A DNA stretch of 64,000 nt from the NCBI RefSeq assembly GCF_000960995.1, contig NZ_CP009433.1, positions 132,021-196,020 of the forward strand, in the 5' to 3' direction. Of the stretch, positions 8,707-16,002 are shown piece by piece. The position numbers were made by a program, and so were the translations under genes. The notes below the pieces were generated by a model. It searched no databases, was not told the DNA's origin, and worked only from the letters and a program-made list of their open reading frames with translations. Origin of the DNA: Burkholderia glumae LMG 2196 = ATCC 33617. Lineage in GTDB: Bacteria > Pseudomonadota > Gammaproteobacteria > Burkholderiales > Burkholderiaceae. Numbering within the stretch: the stretch's first letter is position 1; every line of letters begins with the position of its first letter.

Positions 8707-10773
8707 TCAGAACAGGTCGAAGTTGCCGGTGGAATCGTCGGGCGCGCTGCTGGTGCCGCGCGACTGGGCGCTGGCTCGCCCCTGGACCTCGCCGGTGTCC
8801 GCGTCGACGACGTCTCCGGACGGGAGCATGATGAGATTGGCCGGCGCGGCAGCGGCAGGCGCGGTACGGGCACCGACAGCCGTGGACGTGGAAGCGGCAG
8901 GCGCGGCCGAGCCAGCAGAAGGCGGGGGAGAGGCAACCGGGTCAGTCGATGCCGCTGGCGCCGGTTGGCTTGGTGCAGTCGCAGAGGACGACGACGCGGC
9001 CGGGGCCGGCACCGCGATCGGCGGGCTCGAGACCGCTGACGGCGGAATCCACAAGCCTGGATCTTGGCGCGGCACGAAGGGGGTGGCGACTTGCGGAAAC
9101 GGGACGTAGCGGTACTTGACCCGCGCAATCGGATAGTCGCTCGGGGTCACGAGATACCCTTGCATGTCGGGCAGATGCAAAATCTCGGAGGACAGCACGA
9201 TGTCACGCAAATTGCGCTTGGCAAAAACGCTCATTCCGTCGCGTCGCTCATCGATGCCCAGGTTGAAACTTTCTTCCTTTTCATCCAGATCCGCCTGGCC
9301 GATGGCATTGACCAGCGCTTTTGCTGAATCGCCGTCGGTGACACGGAGGAGTAGCTTGGTCTGGCATCCGGAGATGATGGTACGGGCGAGGTAATCGCCA
9401 TAGATCTCGAAGAGTTGCAAGAAATCCTGGAGGCCGAGGACGAAGCAGCCGCCGAATTTGCGCGTGCCGGTCACGGCCACCTTCATGATCTCCAGCTTCT
9501 GCAAACCGGGTAGCTCGTCGTAGAAATACCAGATGCGTTCTTCATGAATCGGCTTCAAGGACAGCAGCGCCTGGATCGCGATATCGCACCAGAGACTGAT
9601 GAGCGGCAGGAGCGCTGATTTCTGTTCTTCGTTGACCGTGATGAAAAGCCAGGAGTCGTCGTCCTCCTTCTGCGTCCACTCCCGAATCGAAAATGGGTCA
9701 CCCTCGTCATGCAGGAAGCGAAAACTATCGAGCTGATTCTGGACGGTCATTTTCAGGCTCATGCCAGTACGCTCGGTGACCGGATCGACGTAGGTGGCAG
9801 CAGCCTCCCGAATCAGAAGCGCGTGAAGCTCGTCGAGATTGCTGCGCGAGATGGCGTTATATAGATCGGCGTTCGTTCGTTTGTTGGATTTACCGAGCGC
9901 TCGAAGCGAATCCTTGAATACCATCCGAGCCGCGATCGCGAAAAAGGGTTGCGGGTCCTTTGGTGGCAGTGGAATGAGCGCTTCCGCTATGTTGTCATAG
10001 TGGATCTCGCCGTGAATTTCTCGCCAAGGGTTCCAGTTCGGACTGCGCGCATCGAGCGGGTTGAGGATGATGTCCTTCCCTTCTCGGTAAAACGCCGCGG
10101 TGAACTCACCGGAGGAATCGTAGACGACGGCCTTTTTGCCACGTGCGCGTACCTGCCGCATGAGTTCGAAAAACTGCCGGGACTTACCGGTTCCCTGCGC
10201 GCCGGCAATGAGGGTGTTAAGGTTCTCGGCCCCCTTGCGCATCGGCACGTCGGCGATGCGATAGGGGCTCGCGTCGTTGCGAGCCACCAATTCGGATTTG
10301 AGCTGTTTTGCCTTGACCAGGCGAGCGCCACGGACCTGATGATCGGTGAGTCGCTTGCGGCCGTACTCCATCCAGAAAATCGTGGCGATGACGAAGCAGC
10401 CGATGGCGGCCAGCGTGCCGTAGAGAGCCGCGTTGTAGATTTCGACGTTGACCGAGTCGGCGGCGTCTTGCGTAAAAGCGAGCGCCTCGGCGGGCTGCAT
10501 GGAGGTGCCGCCGGAGTCGAAATTGAAGTTGATCGTGCGGTTGGCCATCGGCACGACTGTGAGCAAATCGGCCTGGAGATGCTTGAGCGCGAGATACCGG
10601 TCTTCAGAGGAAGTGGCGAGAAACAGCGAGCCGGCCGCGACCAGGATGCCTGCGATGAGCGAACCGACGAGGACGAAGAGGACCCCGCTGGCGAAGAGTT
10701 TTGCCTGTTGCCACCACAGGGCGATGCCCCGGGAAAAGGTGGCGCTAGTGCTCGGAGCGCGGGCGTTAGTCAT
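8707..10773 (-). CDS. Type IV coupling protein (TrwB/TraD family)
   Basis: The protein has 688 residues. Two N-terminal membrane helices (about residues 28-52 and 115-135) flank a periplasmic loop. The P-loop GAQGTGKSR is at 191-199 and the Walker B-like WYFYDELPG is near 420. The C-terminal ~130 residues are Ala/Pro/Ser-rich low complexity, longer than in TrwB (~507 residues), and may contact the relaxosome. The protein links the relaxase-DNA complex to the mating channel; no type IV secretion genes are in the window. The start overlaps the end of the upstream accessory gene by 8 bp. Confidence 0.93.
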   Translation of the reverse strand: MTNARAPSTSATFSRGIALWWQQAKLFASGVLFVLVGSLIAGILVAAGSLFLATSSEDRYLALKHLQADLLTVVPMANRTINFNFDSGGTSMQPAEALAFTQDAADSVNVEIYNAALYGTLAAIGCFVIATIFWMEYGRKRLTDHQVRGARLVKAKQLKSELVARNDASPYRIADVPMRKGAENLNTLIAGAQGTGKSRQFFELMRQVRARGKKAVVYDSSGEFTAAFYREGKDIILNPLDARSPNWNPWREIHGEIHYDNIAEALIPLPPKDPQPFFAIAARMVFKDSLRALGKSNKRTNADLYNAISRSNLDELHALLIREAAATYVDPVTERTGMSLKMTVQNQLDSFRFLHDEGDPFSIREWTQKEDDDSWLFITVNEEQKSALLPLISLWCDIAIQALLSLKPIHEERIWYFYDELPGLQKLEIMKVAVTGTRKFGGCFVLGLQDFLQLFEIYGDYLARTIISGCQTKLLLRVTDGDSAKALVNAIGQADLDEKEESFNLGIDERRDGMSVFAKRNLRDIVLSSEILHLPDMQGYLVTPSDYPIARVKYRYVPFPQVATPFVPRQDPGLWIPPSAVSSPPIAVPAPAASSSSATAPSQPAPAASTDPVASPPPSAGSAAPAASTSTAVGARTAPAAAAPANLIMLPSGDVVDADTGEVQGRASAQSRGTSSAPDDSTGNFDLF

Positions 10774-11212
10774 GGGCGCCTCCGGTCAATTCGCGAATTT
10801 TTGCCCGAGCGGCATCCTGGGCGCGATCGCGCACCTGCGGGCTCCGGTCGTGCGCGATCGTTCCGAGAATCTCGGCACTGGTAAAGACGGCTTCGAGCTG
10901 GGCCTGCTGAACCTTATTCAGACGGATACCGCTCGGGGGTCGAGCGTCTTCCTGCGGAGACGAGGGCTTGGCAGGCGGCGCACTCACCTGTGCCACCAGT
11001 TCCTGAACGGCGGCCATTAGTGCGAGGACGCGTTGCTCGAGCTGAACCACATTGTCGTTGAGAACGCCCTGGGCAAGATATCGCCGGACGTACTCGGAAA
11101 GGGAAAGCCCGGCTTCTTGAGCCTTGGCACGATAGAAGGCATCCGTTACCGGATCGGCCTTGATTGACCAAGGGTTGCGCGCACGCTTGCCTGGCGCTTT
11201 GAGACGCGGCAT
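10766..11212 (-). CDS. TrwA-like relaxosome accessory DNA-binding protein
   Basis: The protein has 148 residues. The N-terminus has a basic stretch then PWSIKADPVTDAFYRAKAQEAGLSLSEYVRRYLAQG, a ribbon-helix-helix-like DNA-binding region, followed by helices and a C-terminal tail. Position and size fit TrwA/TraY-type proteins that bind oriT, stimulate nicking and repress their own promoter. It starts the leftward transfer operon, directly beside the putative oriT at 11389-11643. The sequence itself is divergent, so the role rests partly on gene order. Confidence 0.75.
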   Translation of the reverse strand: MPRLKAPGKRARNPWSIKADPVTDAFYRAKAQEAGLSLSEYVRRYLAQGVLNDNVVQLEQRVLALMAAVQELVAQVSAPPAKPSSPQEDARPPSGIRLNKVQQAQLEAVFTSAEILGTIAHDRSPQVRDRAQDAARAKIRELTGGAHD

Positions 11213-11388
11213 GGAGACCTCATGTCGAGAGATCCCTACCTTGAACCCCGAATATTTTTTATCGGCTCGGCTCGAAACCTCGCCGTCCGTGTGGCGTGGA
11301 TCGTAGCACGACGAGCAAGAGTCGGCACGCTTTCAACCGGGAATTTTCGCGCGTGTCTCTTTTGCGGCCCGATTGATTTCACTCGTTC

Positions 11389-11501
11389 CGGTAATACGCA
11401 GGAATACTATGCAAGTCGATGAATTCAAAGCCTTATCTTCCCGCGTATCTTCCGTGATAGCGGGTTAGGCGTATTACCGATGCGATTTGGGCGTACTACC
11501 G
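11389..11501. repeat. Inverted and direct 11-bp repeats next to oriT
   Basis: CGGTAATACGC (11389-11399) is a perfect inverse of GCGTATTACCG (11469-11479), and a one-mismatch direct copy, GCGTACTACCG, lies at 11491-11501, exactly 22 bp (about two helical turns) after the second. Their place between the trwA-like gene and the nic-like hairpin suggests binding sites for the accessory protein. This is inferred from arrangement. Confidence 0.6.
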
Positions 11502-11581
11502 GCAAAGGTCTTGATGCGAAAGCCTTTGCGGGATGTGTTGGGGATTTTCACGGCAGCAGAGCGCATGCCTAGGCGTCGTAC

Positions 11582-11643
11582 CGTTAAAAGCCTTGCGTAG
11601 CAAGGCTTTTAACGCCTGCAACGGAGTTGCGTGGTGTGTGACC
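11582..11643 (+). other. Candidate origin of transfer (oriT) with nic site
   Basis: A perfect 15-bp inverted repeat with a 3-nt loop (11582-11596 / 11600-11614) is followed by a GCAAC/GTTGC hairpin (11618-11630). Immediately after comes GTTGCGTGGTGTGTGACC, which resembles the F-plasmid nic region (TTTGCGTGGGGTGT/GG, as I recall it). By that alignment the nick falls near 11639/11640 on the plus strand, so transfer would proceed rightward and the relaxase genes to the left would enter last, as expected for MobF systems. The region lacks coding potential. The 11500-11850 stretch holds nothing else I recognise. Confidence 0.65.
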
Positions 11644-12057
11644 GCCTACTCGGGGAGTGGGGCCTCGGCCCCACGCGGGTCCTGGGTAGGCGCGTTCATC
11701 TGGATGGGAAGGTCGGCCACTGCCGACCGGACCGGTTTTTCAGCAGGCGTCGCGATCGCCATCGCAGCCAGCCGGAGCGGTGCTTCGTTTCCGGTGAGGC
11801 GGGAGCCTGGATGAGCGACATCGGTACTTCGCAGGACGGTTGCGGTTGAGTGCGTGACGAGAAAAGTGAGGACGGAAGGCGAGCGTCGATCACTTCGTCA
11901 TGGGCCGATTTTGCGCGAGGGGGCGGAGCGCAGACAGGGTGCGGGTAGTGAGAATTTCGGAGCGGTGGGGGTGGTTATGCCGCGCAGGTTTTCCACATGT
12001 CCACGGGTCCGGACCGACGCCGCGATGAGTAAACATCGCAGAGCGTCGGCCGCGCGC

Positions 12058-12090
12058 CGTTATCCACGACGGTGTTTGTTGTGGATAACG
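12058..12090. repeat. DnaA-box inverted repeat
   Basis: CGTTATCCAC (12058-12067) and GTGGATAACG (12081-12090) form a perfect 10-bp inverted repeat. Read on the minus strand, the right copy gives a consensus DnaA box (TTATCCACA); the left copy has one mismatch. A partial copy (TTTTCCACA) lies near 11989. Paired DnaA boxes next to a repeat-rich non-coding zone can mark a replication origin, but no rep gene or AT-rich unwinding element is visible. Confidence 0.45.
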
Positions 12091-12349
12091 GGAGAAGCGC
12101 GGGGACCGGTGCGGCATGTGGGAAACCTGCCCGCGTTGCGGAGTGAGGATGGCCGGTTTCGGGTTGGTTTTGCTGTGCGGCGTTTGGTTCGAGCTGGGCG
12201 ATCTCGAGGCGATGGGGTTGGTCGGCCGCGACGGTGGCGGCCGACGTGGGCGACACGGCGCAGCGGGAGCTGCGCACCTGGGATTTCCGCGGCGGGCGGC
12301 TCGATCTCGGTGGAGACGAGCCGCCCGCCGCGGCCGCTGCATGTGGGGC

Positions 12350-13440
12350 GCGGTTGCGCAGATTTTTTTGTCGGCGCTGGCTGCCCGGCCGCCCGCGTCA
12401 GCGGGCTCGTCCATCACGACCGGCCGTTGGCCCGCGAGCAGCGGGCGCGTTCTCCTGGCTGGTTGTCCCGCGCCGGTCGGCTGGCGTTTTCGCAGAGCGG
12501 GCCGGCCGGCGCGGTCGCTGCACGCGCGGCGCGATCGCGGTTTTTTCCCGCCGGCGCCGGTGGCCTGGCCGCCCGCGCCAGCGGGCTCGTTGATCACGAC
12601 CGGCTGTTGGCCCGCGAGCAGCGGGCGCGTGCTCCTGGCTGGCTGTTCCGCGCCGGGCGGCTCACGTTTTCGTAGAGCGGGCCGGCCGGCGCGGTCGCTG
12701 CACGCGCGGCGCGATCGCGGCGTTTTCCCGCCGGCGCCGGTGGCCCGGCCGCCCGCCCCAGCGGGCTCGTTCATCACGACCGGCCGTTCGCCCGCGAGTA
12801 GCGGGCGCGGTCGCTGCACGCATGGCGCGATCGCGGCGTTTTCCCGCCGGCGCCGGTGGCCCGGCTGCCCGCGCCGGCGGGCTCGTTCATCACGACCGGC
12901 CGTTCGCCCGCGCGCAGCGGGCGCGTGCTTCTGGCTGGCTGTTCCGCGCCGGGCGGCTCGCGTTTTCGCAGAGCGGGCCGGCCGGCGCGGTCGCTGCACG
13001 CGCGCCGCGATCGCGGCGTTTTCCCGCCGGCGCCGCTGGCTCGGACGCCCGCGCCAGCGGGCTCGTTCATCACGACCGGTCGTTGGCCCGCGAGCAGCGG
13101 GCGCGTGCTCCTGGCTGGCAGTTCCGCCCGGGTGGCTCGCATTTTCGTAGAGCGGGCCGGCCGGCGCGGCCGCTGCACGCACGGCGCGATCGCGGGGTTT
13201 TCCCGTCGGCGCCGGTGGCCCGGCCGCCCGCGCCAGCGGGCTCGTTCATCACGACCGGTCGTTGGCCCGCGAGCAGCGGGCGCGTGCTCCTGGCTGGCAG
13301 TTCCGCGCCGGGCGGCTCGCGTTTTCGTAGAGCGGGCCGGCCGGCGCGGCCGCTGCACGCGCGGCGCGATCGCGGCGTCTTCCCGCCGGCGCCGACGGTG
13401 TCCGGCCGTCGCGCGCTGGCGGCTCGCGTTTTCGCGCCGG
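12350..13440. repeat. Six ~180-bp GC-rich tandem repeats with internal hairpins
   Basis: The anchor GCGGGCTCGTNCATCACGAC recurs at about 12401, 12581, 12761, 12877, 13057 and 13237, giving periods of 180, 180, ~118, 180 and 180 bp (one unit has lost ~62 bp). Each full unit carries two small hairpins (GCCCGCGCCAGCGGGC and GCCCGCGAGCAGCGGGC). Because 180 is a multiple of three, long frames stay open on both strands, but they encode only Arg/Ala/Pro-rich repeats without a good start, so I treat the stretch as non-coding. Related hairpin pieces recur near 15620-15650 and 25905-25960. Confidence 0.85.
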
Positions 13441-13498
13441 CGCGGTTCAGCTACACTTCGCGCAAGGGGGAGGGAACCACAATGGAGTAGAACCTACG

Positions 13499-13780
13499 AT
13501 GTCGGATGCCACGCAAAAATCGGCGCGCACGCCGCGCGATCTTGACCGCGAAATAGAGCGAGCACAGGCGAAATTGAAGAAGCTCGAACAGGAGCGAAGG
13601 GAGCAGGCGCGCAAAGCGGCCGAGCGCAACGAGCGCGCCATTCTCGACTGCTTGCGTGAGGCGAAGCTGCTAGAACTGCCGGCGGAAACTTGGCAGGGGA
13701 AGATTACGGATATCACGCGGCTTCTCTCAGCCGCACCTTCCGCCGAGCAGGGGGCGGGCCAGCCTACACGCAACGGGTAA
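13499..13780 (+). CDS. Small coiled-coil protein, possibly TraD/MobC-like
   Basis: The protein has 93 residues. Residues ~12-55 form a highly charged coiled coil (RDLDREIERAQAKLKKLEQERREQARKAAERNERAI), followed by a short C-terminal domain (LREAKLLELPAETWQGKITDITRLL). Small plasmid proteins annotated as conjugal transfer TraD (Ti type) or MobC have this layout. A purine-rich ribosome site (about 13465-13480) lies upstream. It sits between the tandem-repeat block and a convergent membrane-protein gene. A role in relaxosome assembly is possible but not shown. Confidence 0.6.
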   Translation: MSDATQKSARTPRDLDREIERAQAKLKKLEQERREQARKAAERNERAILDCLREAKLLELPAETWQGKITDITRLLSAAPSAEQGAGQPTRNG

Positions 13781-13900
13781 CTCGCGCCGGCGTGAGTGTT
13801 GGGGCAATCTGGTGTGGCGCGCCTATTGCGCGGCACAGGATTGCCCCGATTCTTTCGGTTTGAATTGGGGTGTCAGGCGTCGCGCGCAATGACGGGCATT

Positions 13901-14260
13901 TCACCAGTTGGTGGTTTCGTTCATCCACACTGCTACGCAAACTCCGAGCGCGGCGGCAATCGCGACTTCGGGGCGCCGCAAACCGAGCGCGATGATGAAC
14001 AAGCCGGGGGCGGACGCGGCCCCGACAACGGCGAGCTTCCGAAGTGCGGCGCGCGCGGGCAGCTTGCCCCGGTTCGGCGCGAGCGTTTCGACTGCGACGA
14101 TCGCAGCGGCGATGGAGGCGACAAATGCGGTTGCGAGTTCCGGCATGCGGGTCTTGACGCCGACGTAAATCGCGAGAATCGCGAAGGTGCCGGCAATCGC
14201 GACGAAGCGAGCGGCAATCGTCTGAAACTTGGCGCGGACGGCGGTGTTGTTCATGTTCAA
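13901..14260 (-). CDS. Small hydrophobic membrane protein
   Basis: The protein has 119 residues, with hydrophobic segments around 17-34, 43-60, 76-92 and 97-113, so three or four membrane helices are likely. A basic loop (APNRGKLPARAALRKLA) lies between helices 2 and 3. The N-terminus begins MNMNNTAV, preceded on the minus strand by an AGGAGG ribosome site (about 14266-14271). No family is recognised. It is the last gene of the leftward series running down from about 15.3 kb. Confidence 0.55.
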   Translation of the reverse strand: MNMNNTAVRAKFQTIAARFVAIAGTFAILAIYVGVKTRMPELATAFVASIAAAIVAVETLAPNRGKLPARAALRKLAVVGAASAPGLFIIALGLRRPEVAIAAALGVCVAVWMNETTNW

Positions 14261-14329
14261 CCTCCTGGTGCTTGGTGAGCGCGCCGGGCTCGGTTCCCGG
14301 GGGGCGAGAATTACGTGGGGATGGGCGGG

Positions 14330-14683
14330 TCAATGCTCTATGCGATCGTGGAACGGGCAGGGGTGCCCATCCTCATTGTTGCAACCGGGACAATATTCAA
14401 TCTCTTCCACTTCAAGCCGATGTCTCCACCCCGAGCGCCACGCGCGCGAAAGAGCAGGAACGTCAGCGAAGAATGCAGGGATGTCGCTATCCGCGTTGGA
14501 CCCGCCGCAGGCTTGCGCGTCGCGGTAGCCGAGCCAGACGGCATCCATCACGGCGTCGCCGCCTTCATCAATGCCGTCTGGATTGCCGATCATCTTGAGT
14601 TTTGCAAGGACGTATTCGCACCGCACGTCCAGATAGACGTTACCGAGTGATGCTGACAGAGCTTGAGCGGAGGTGGCTTTCAT
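14330..14683 (-). CDS. Hypothetical plasmid protein with a Cys/His-rich C-terminus
   Basis: The protein has 117 residues. The C-terminus, EIEYCPGCNNEDGHPCPFHDRIEH, contains three Cys and two His arranged like a small metal-binding knuckle. The first half is acidic (GNPDGIDEGGDAVMDAVWLGYRDAQACGGSN). No family is recognised. It is flanked by hairpins at 14279-14306 (imperfect) and 14705-14733 (terminator of the preceding gene). Confidence 0.5.
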   Translation of the reverse strand: MKATSAQALSASLGNVYLDVRCEYVLAKLKMIGNPDGIDEGGDAVMDAVWLGYRDAQACGGSNADSDIPAFFADVPALSRAWRSGWRHRLEVEEIEYCPGCNNEDGHPCPFHDRIEH

Positions 14684-14704
14684 GGTCGGGTGTCGTGTTC
14701 GGTG

Positions 14705-14733
14705 GAAAAAGCGCCGGGCACGGTGCCCGGCGC
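14705..14733 (-). terminator. Intrinsic terminator, leftward
   Basis: An 11-bp perfect inverted repeat (GCGCCGGGCAC, one base, GTGCCCGGCGC; 14711-14733) is followed on the minus strand by TTTTT (14705-14710), directly after the stop of the 14741-15016 gene. Confidence 0.75.
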
Positions 14734-14740
14734 GGATGGG

Positions 14741-15016
14741 TCAGTTGCAGAGGCAGCCGATGAATTCGCGCATGGCGCGCTTAGTCTTGGCTTCTCCGTA
14801 GCGTTCGCCGCCCGCATACGCTTTCTCGTAGACCTTGATGACGATGTTGATCTGGCAAGCCGACCATTCGAGCGACGGGAGCGTGAAGGCGAGATCGCAG
14901 GCGTCGTCGGCGTGGTAGACGGCGATCACGGGTGCTGCCGATTCCACGGCAAGCGGCACGGCAAGGAAACCCTCAGCGATGCCGTCGATGTAGCGGATTG
15001 GCGCGTGATTGTTCAT
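14741..15016 (-). CDS. Hypothetical protein
   Basis: The protein has 91 residues from ATG 15016 (MNNHAPIRYIDGIAEGF). This start is chosen over 15052 because GGAG lies 8 bp upstream. It has a mixed alpha/beta pattern (AAPVIAVYHADDACDLAFTLPSLEWSACQINIVIKVYEKA) and ends CLCN. No family is recognised. It lies 14 bp downstream of the 15031-15321 gene in the same direction and ends at a clear terminator, so the two are probably co-transcribed. Confidence 0.5.
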   Translation of the reverse strand: MNNHAPIRYIDGIAEGFLAVPLAVESAAPVIAVYHADDACDLAFTLPSLEWSACQINIVIKVYEKAYAGGERYGEAKTKRAMREFIGCLCN

Positions 15017-15030
15017 GGTGGTTGCTCCAG

Positions 15031-15321
15031 TTAGAGCCACACCGGCGCCCATGCACCGGTCGGTTGGCGATAGAGGGTGATGCGGTGCGGGCGGCCGGCG
15101 ACGATCGCCTCGACGCGCACGGCGCGTGCATCGTCGTCGGGGCGGGTCCGGCGGTAAAGCACGCGTAACGCCGCATCGATGGGACAGCCGAGCCAGTGCG
15201 CGGCGGTGGCGCGAAGCCGGTTCGACGGGCGCACGCCTGCCGCTTGGTGGGCCTCGGGGGGAGCGGGGGGAACGCCCGCGTCGTTGGTGTGTTCGGGTTG
15301 GTCGGGGGTGGTTGCGCTCAT
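15031..15321 (-). CDS. Hypothetical protein with the shared ATTPDQP...GVPPAPPEAHQ leader
   Basis: The protein has 96 residues from ATG 15321. The first ~30 residues, MSATTPDQPEHTNDAGVPPAPPEAHQAAG, are shared with the genes starting at 25493 and, in part, 18240, although the remaining sequences are unrelated. The C-terminal ~60 residues (ATAAHWLGCPIDAALRVLYRRTRPDD...) are unrecognised. The ribosome site AAAGGACG lies inside the arm of the long inverted repeat 15327-15526, so it may be sequestered in the mRNA. Confidence 0.55.
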   Translation of the reverse strand: MSATTPDQPEHTNDAGVPPAPPEAHQAAGVRPSNRLRATAAHWLGCPIDAALRVLYRRTRPDDDARAVRVEAIVAGRPHRITLYRQPTGAWAPVWL

Positions 15322-15326
15322 GGTTT

Positions 15327-15526
15327 CGTCCTTTCGCATCGGGTTGTGGATCTGCCGCTCGGAGCCGCCTCGACGCGGGTTTAGCGCGCGCCGGCCGGGG
15401 TGCAGGGGCGCGCCTCTGGCGCGGGCGCAGCCTTTACCCTTGCACCCCGGCCGGCGTGCGCTATGCGTCGAAAAGGGGCGGGTCCGAGTGGCAGATCCAC
15501 GCGCTTAACCCGGTGCGAAAGGATGG
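15327..15526 (-). repeat. Long imperfect inverted repeat (leader hairpin, copy 1)
   Basis: The outer arms (about 15327-15380 and 15470-15526) pair over roughly 50 nt: CTTTCGCATCGGGTT with AACCCGGTGCGAAAG, GTGGATCTGCC with GGCAGATCCAC, and CCGCCTCGACGC with GCGTCGAAAAGGGGCGG. Inner arms GCGCGCCGGCCGGGGTGCA and TGCACCCCGGCCGGCGTGC also pair. In the leftward transcript the ribosome site of the 15321 gene lies in the 3' arm. Homology to copy 4 (25499-25806) extends to about 15660 through three smaller hairpins. The rest of 15527-16002 holds no gene I can support. Confidence 0.75.
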
Positions 15527-16002
15527 AGCGCAACCACGGCTTTCCCCGGGCAGCCCGAACACACGGCGCGGGCCGCGCGCGGCCCGCGTCCTCGCGCCCG
15601 GCCATGCCGGGCGCTGACCCTGCTGTACGCCCGCGGGCAGCGGGCGCGTAACCCTGGATGAGAAGTTGGCAAGCGAAGCGCGCAGCGCCGGGACGGCGCG
15701 GAGGCGTCAGGGATGGAAGCCCGAAGGGTCGAGACTCGCGCGGCGAGGCTCGACGCGCAGCGCGACAGCCCGGTCCGGCGCGAAGCGCAGGAGACGCCCA
15801 AGGAGGACATGGCTGCGGCACGGCGAGTGAAGGAGCCCCAGGGGGTTATCGGTGAGACTCTACGGGAGACAGGGACACTGGAAAGGTGAGCCAATGCGGG
15901 AGCAAGCGGCATCGCGAATGCGCGATCAGGCTACGCCGCCGCCCGGTGAAGCCAGGGCGGCGGTGTGGAGCCGGCCGGGGGGAGAGCCGACCGGTGCGGC
16001 GC

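Noticed and set aside
7498..9039. 513-codon plus-strand frame antisense to the relaxase
   Set aside because: It mirrors the relaxase and coupling-protein genes, which have clear motifs; it has low-complexity composition and no domain.
11890..13490. Several long open frames (200-430 codons) on both strands across the tandem repeats
   Set aside because: The repeat period is divisible by three and GC is extreme, so stops are rare. The translations are Arg/Ala/Pro repeats without ribosome sites or domains.
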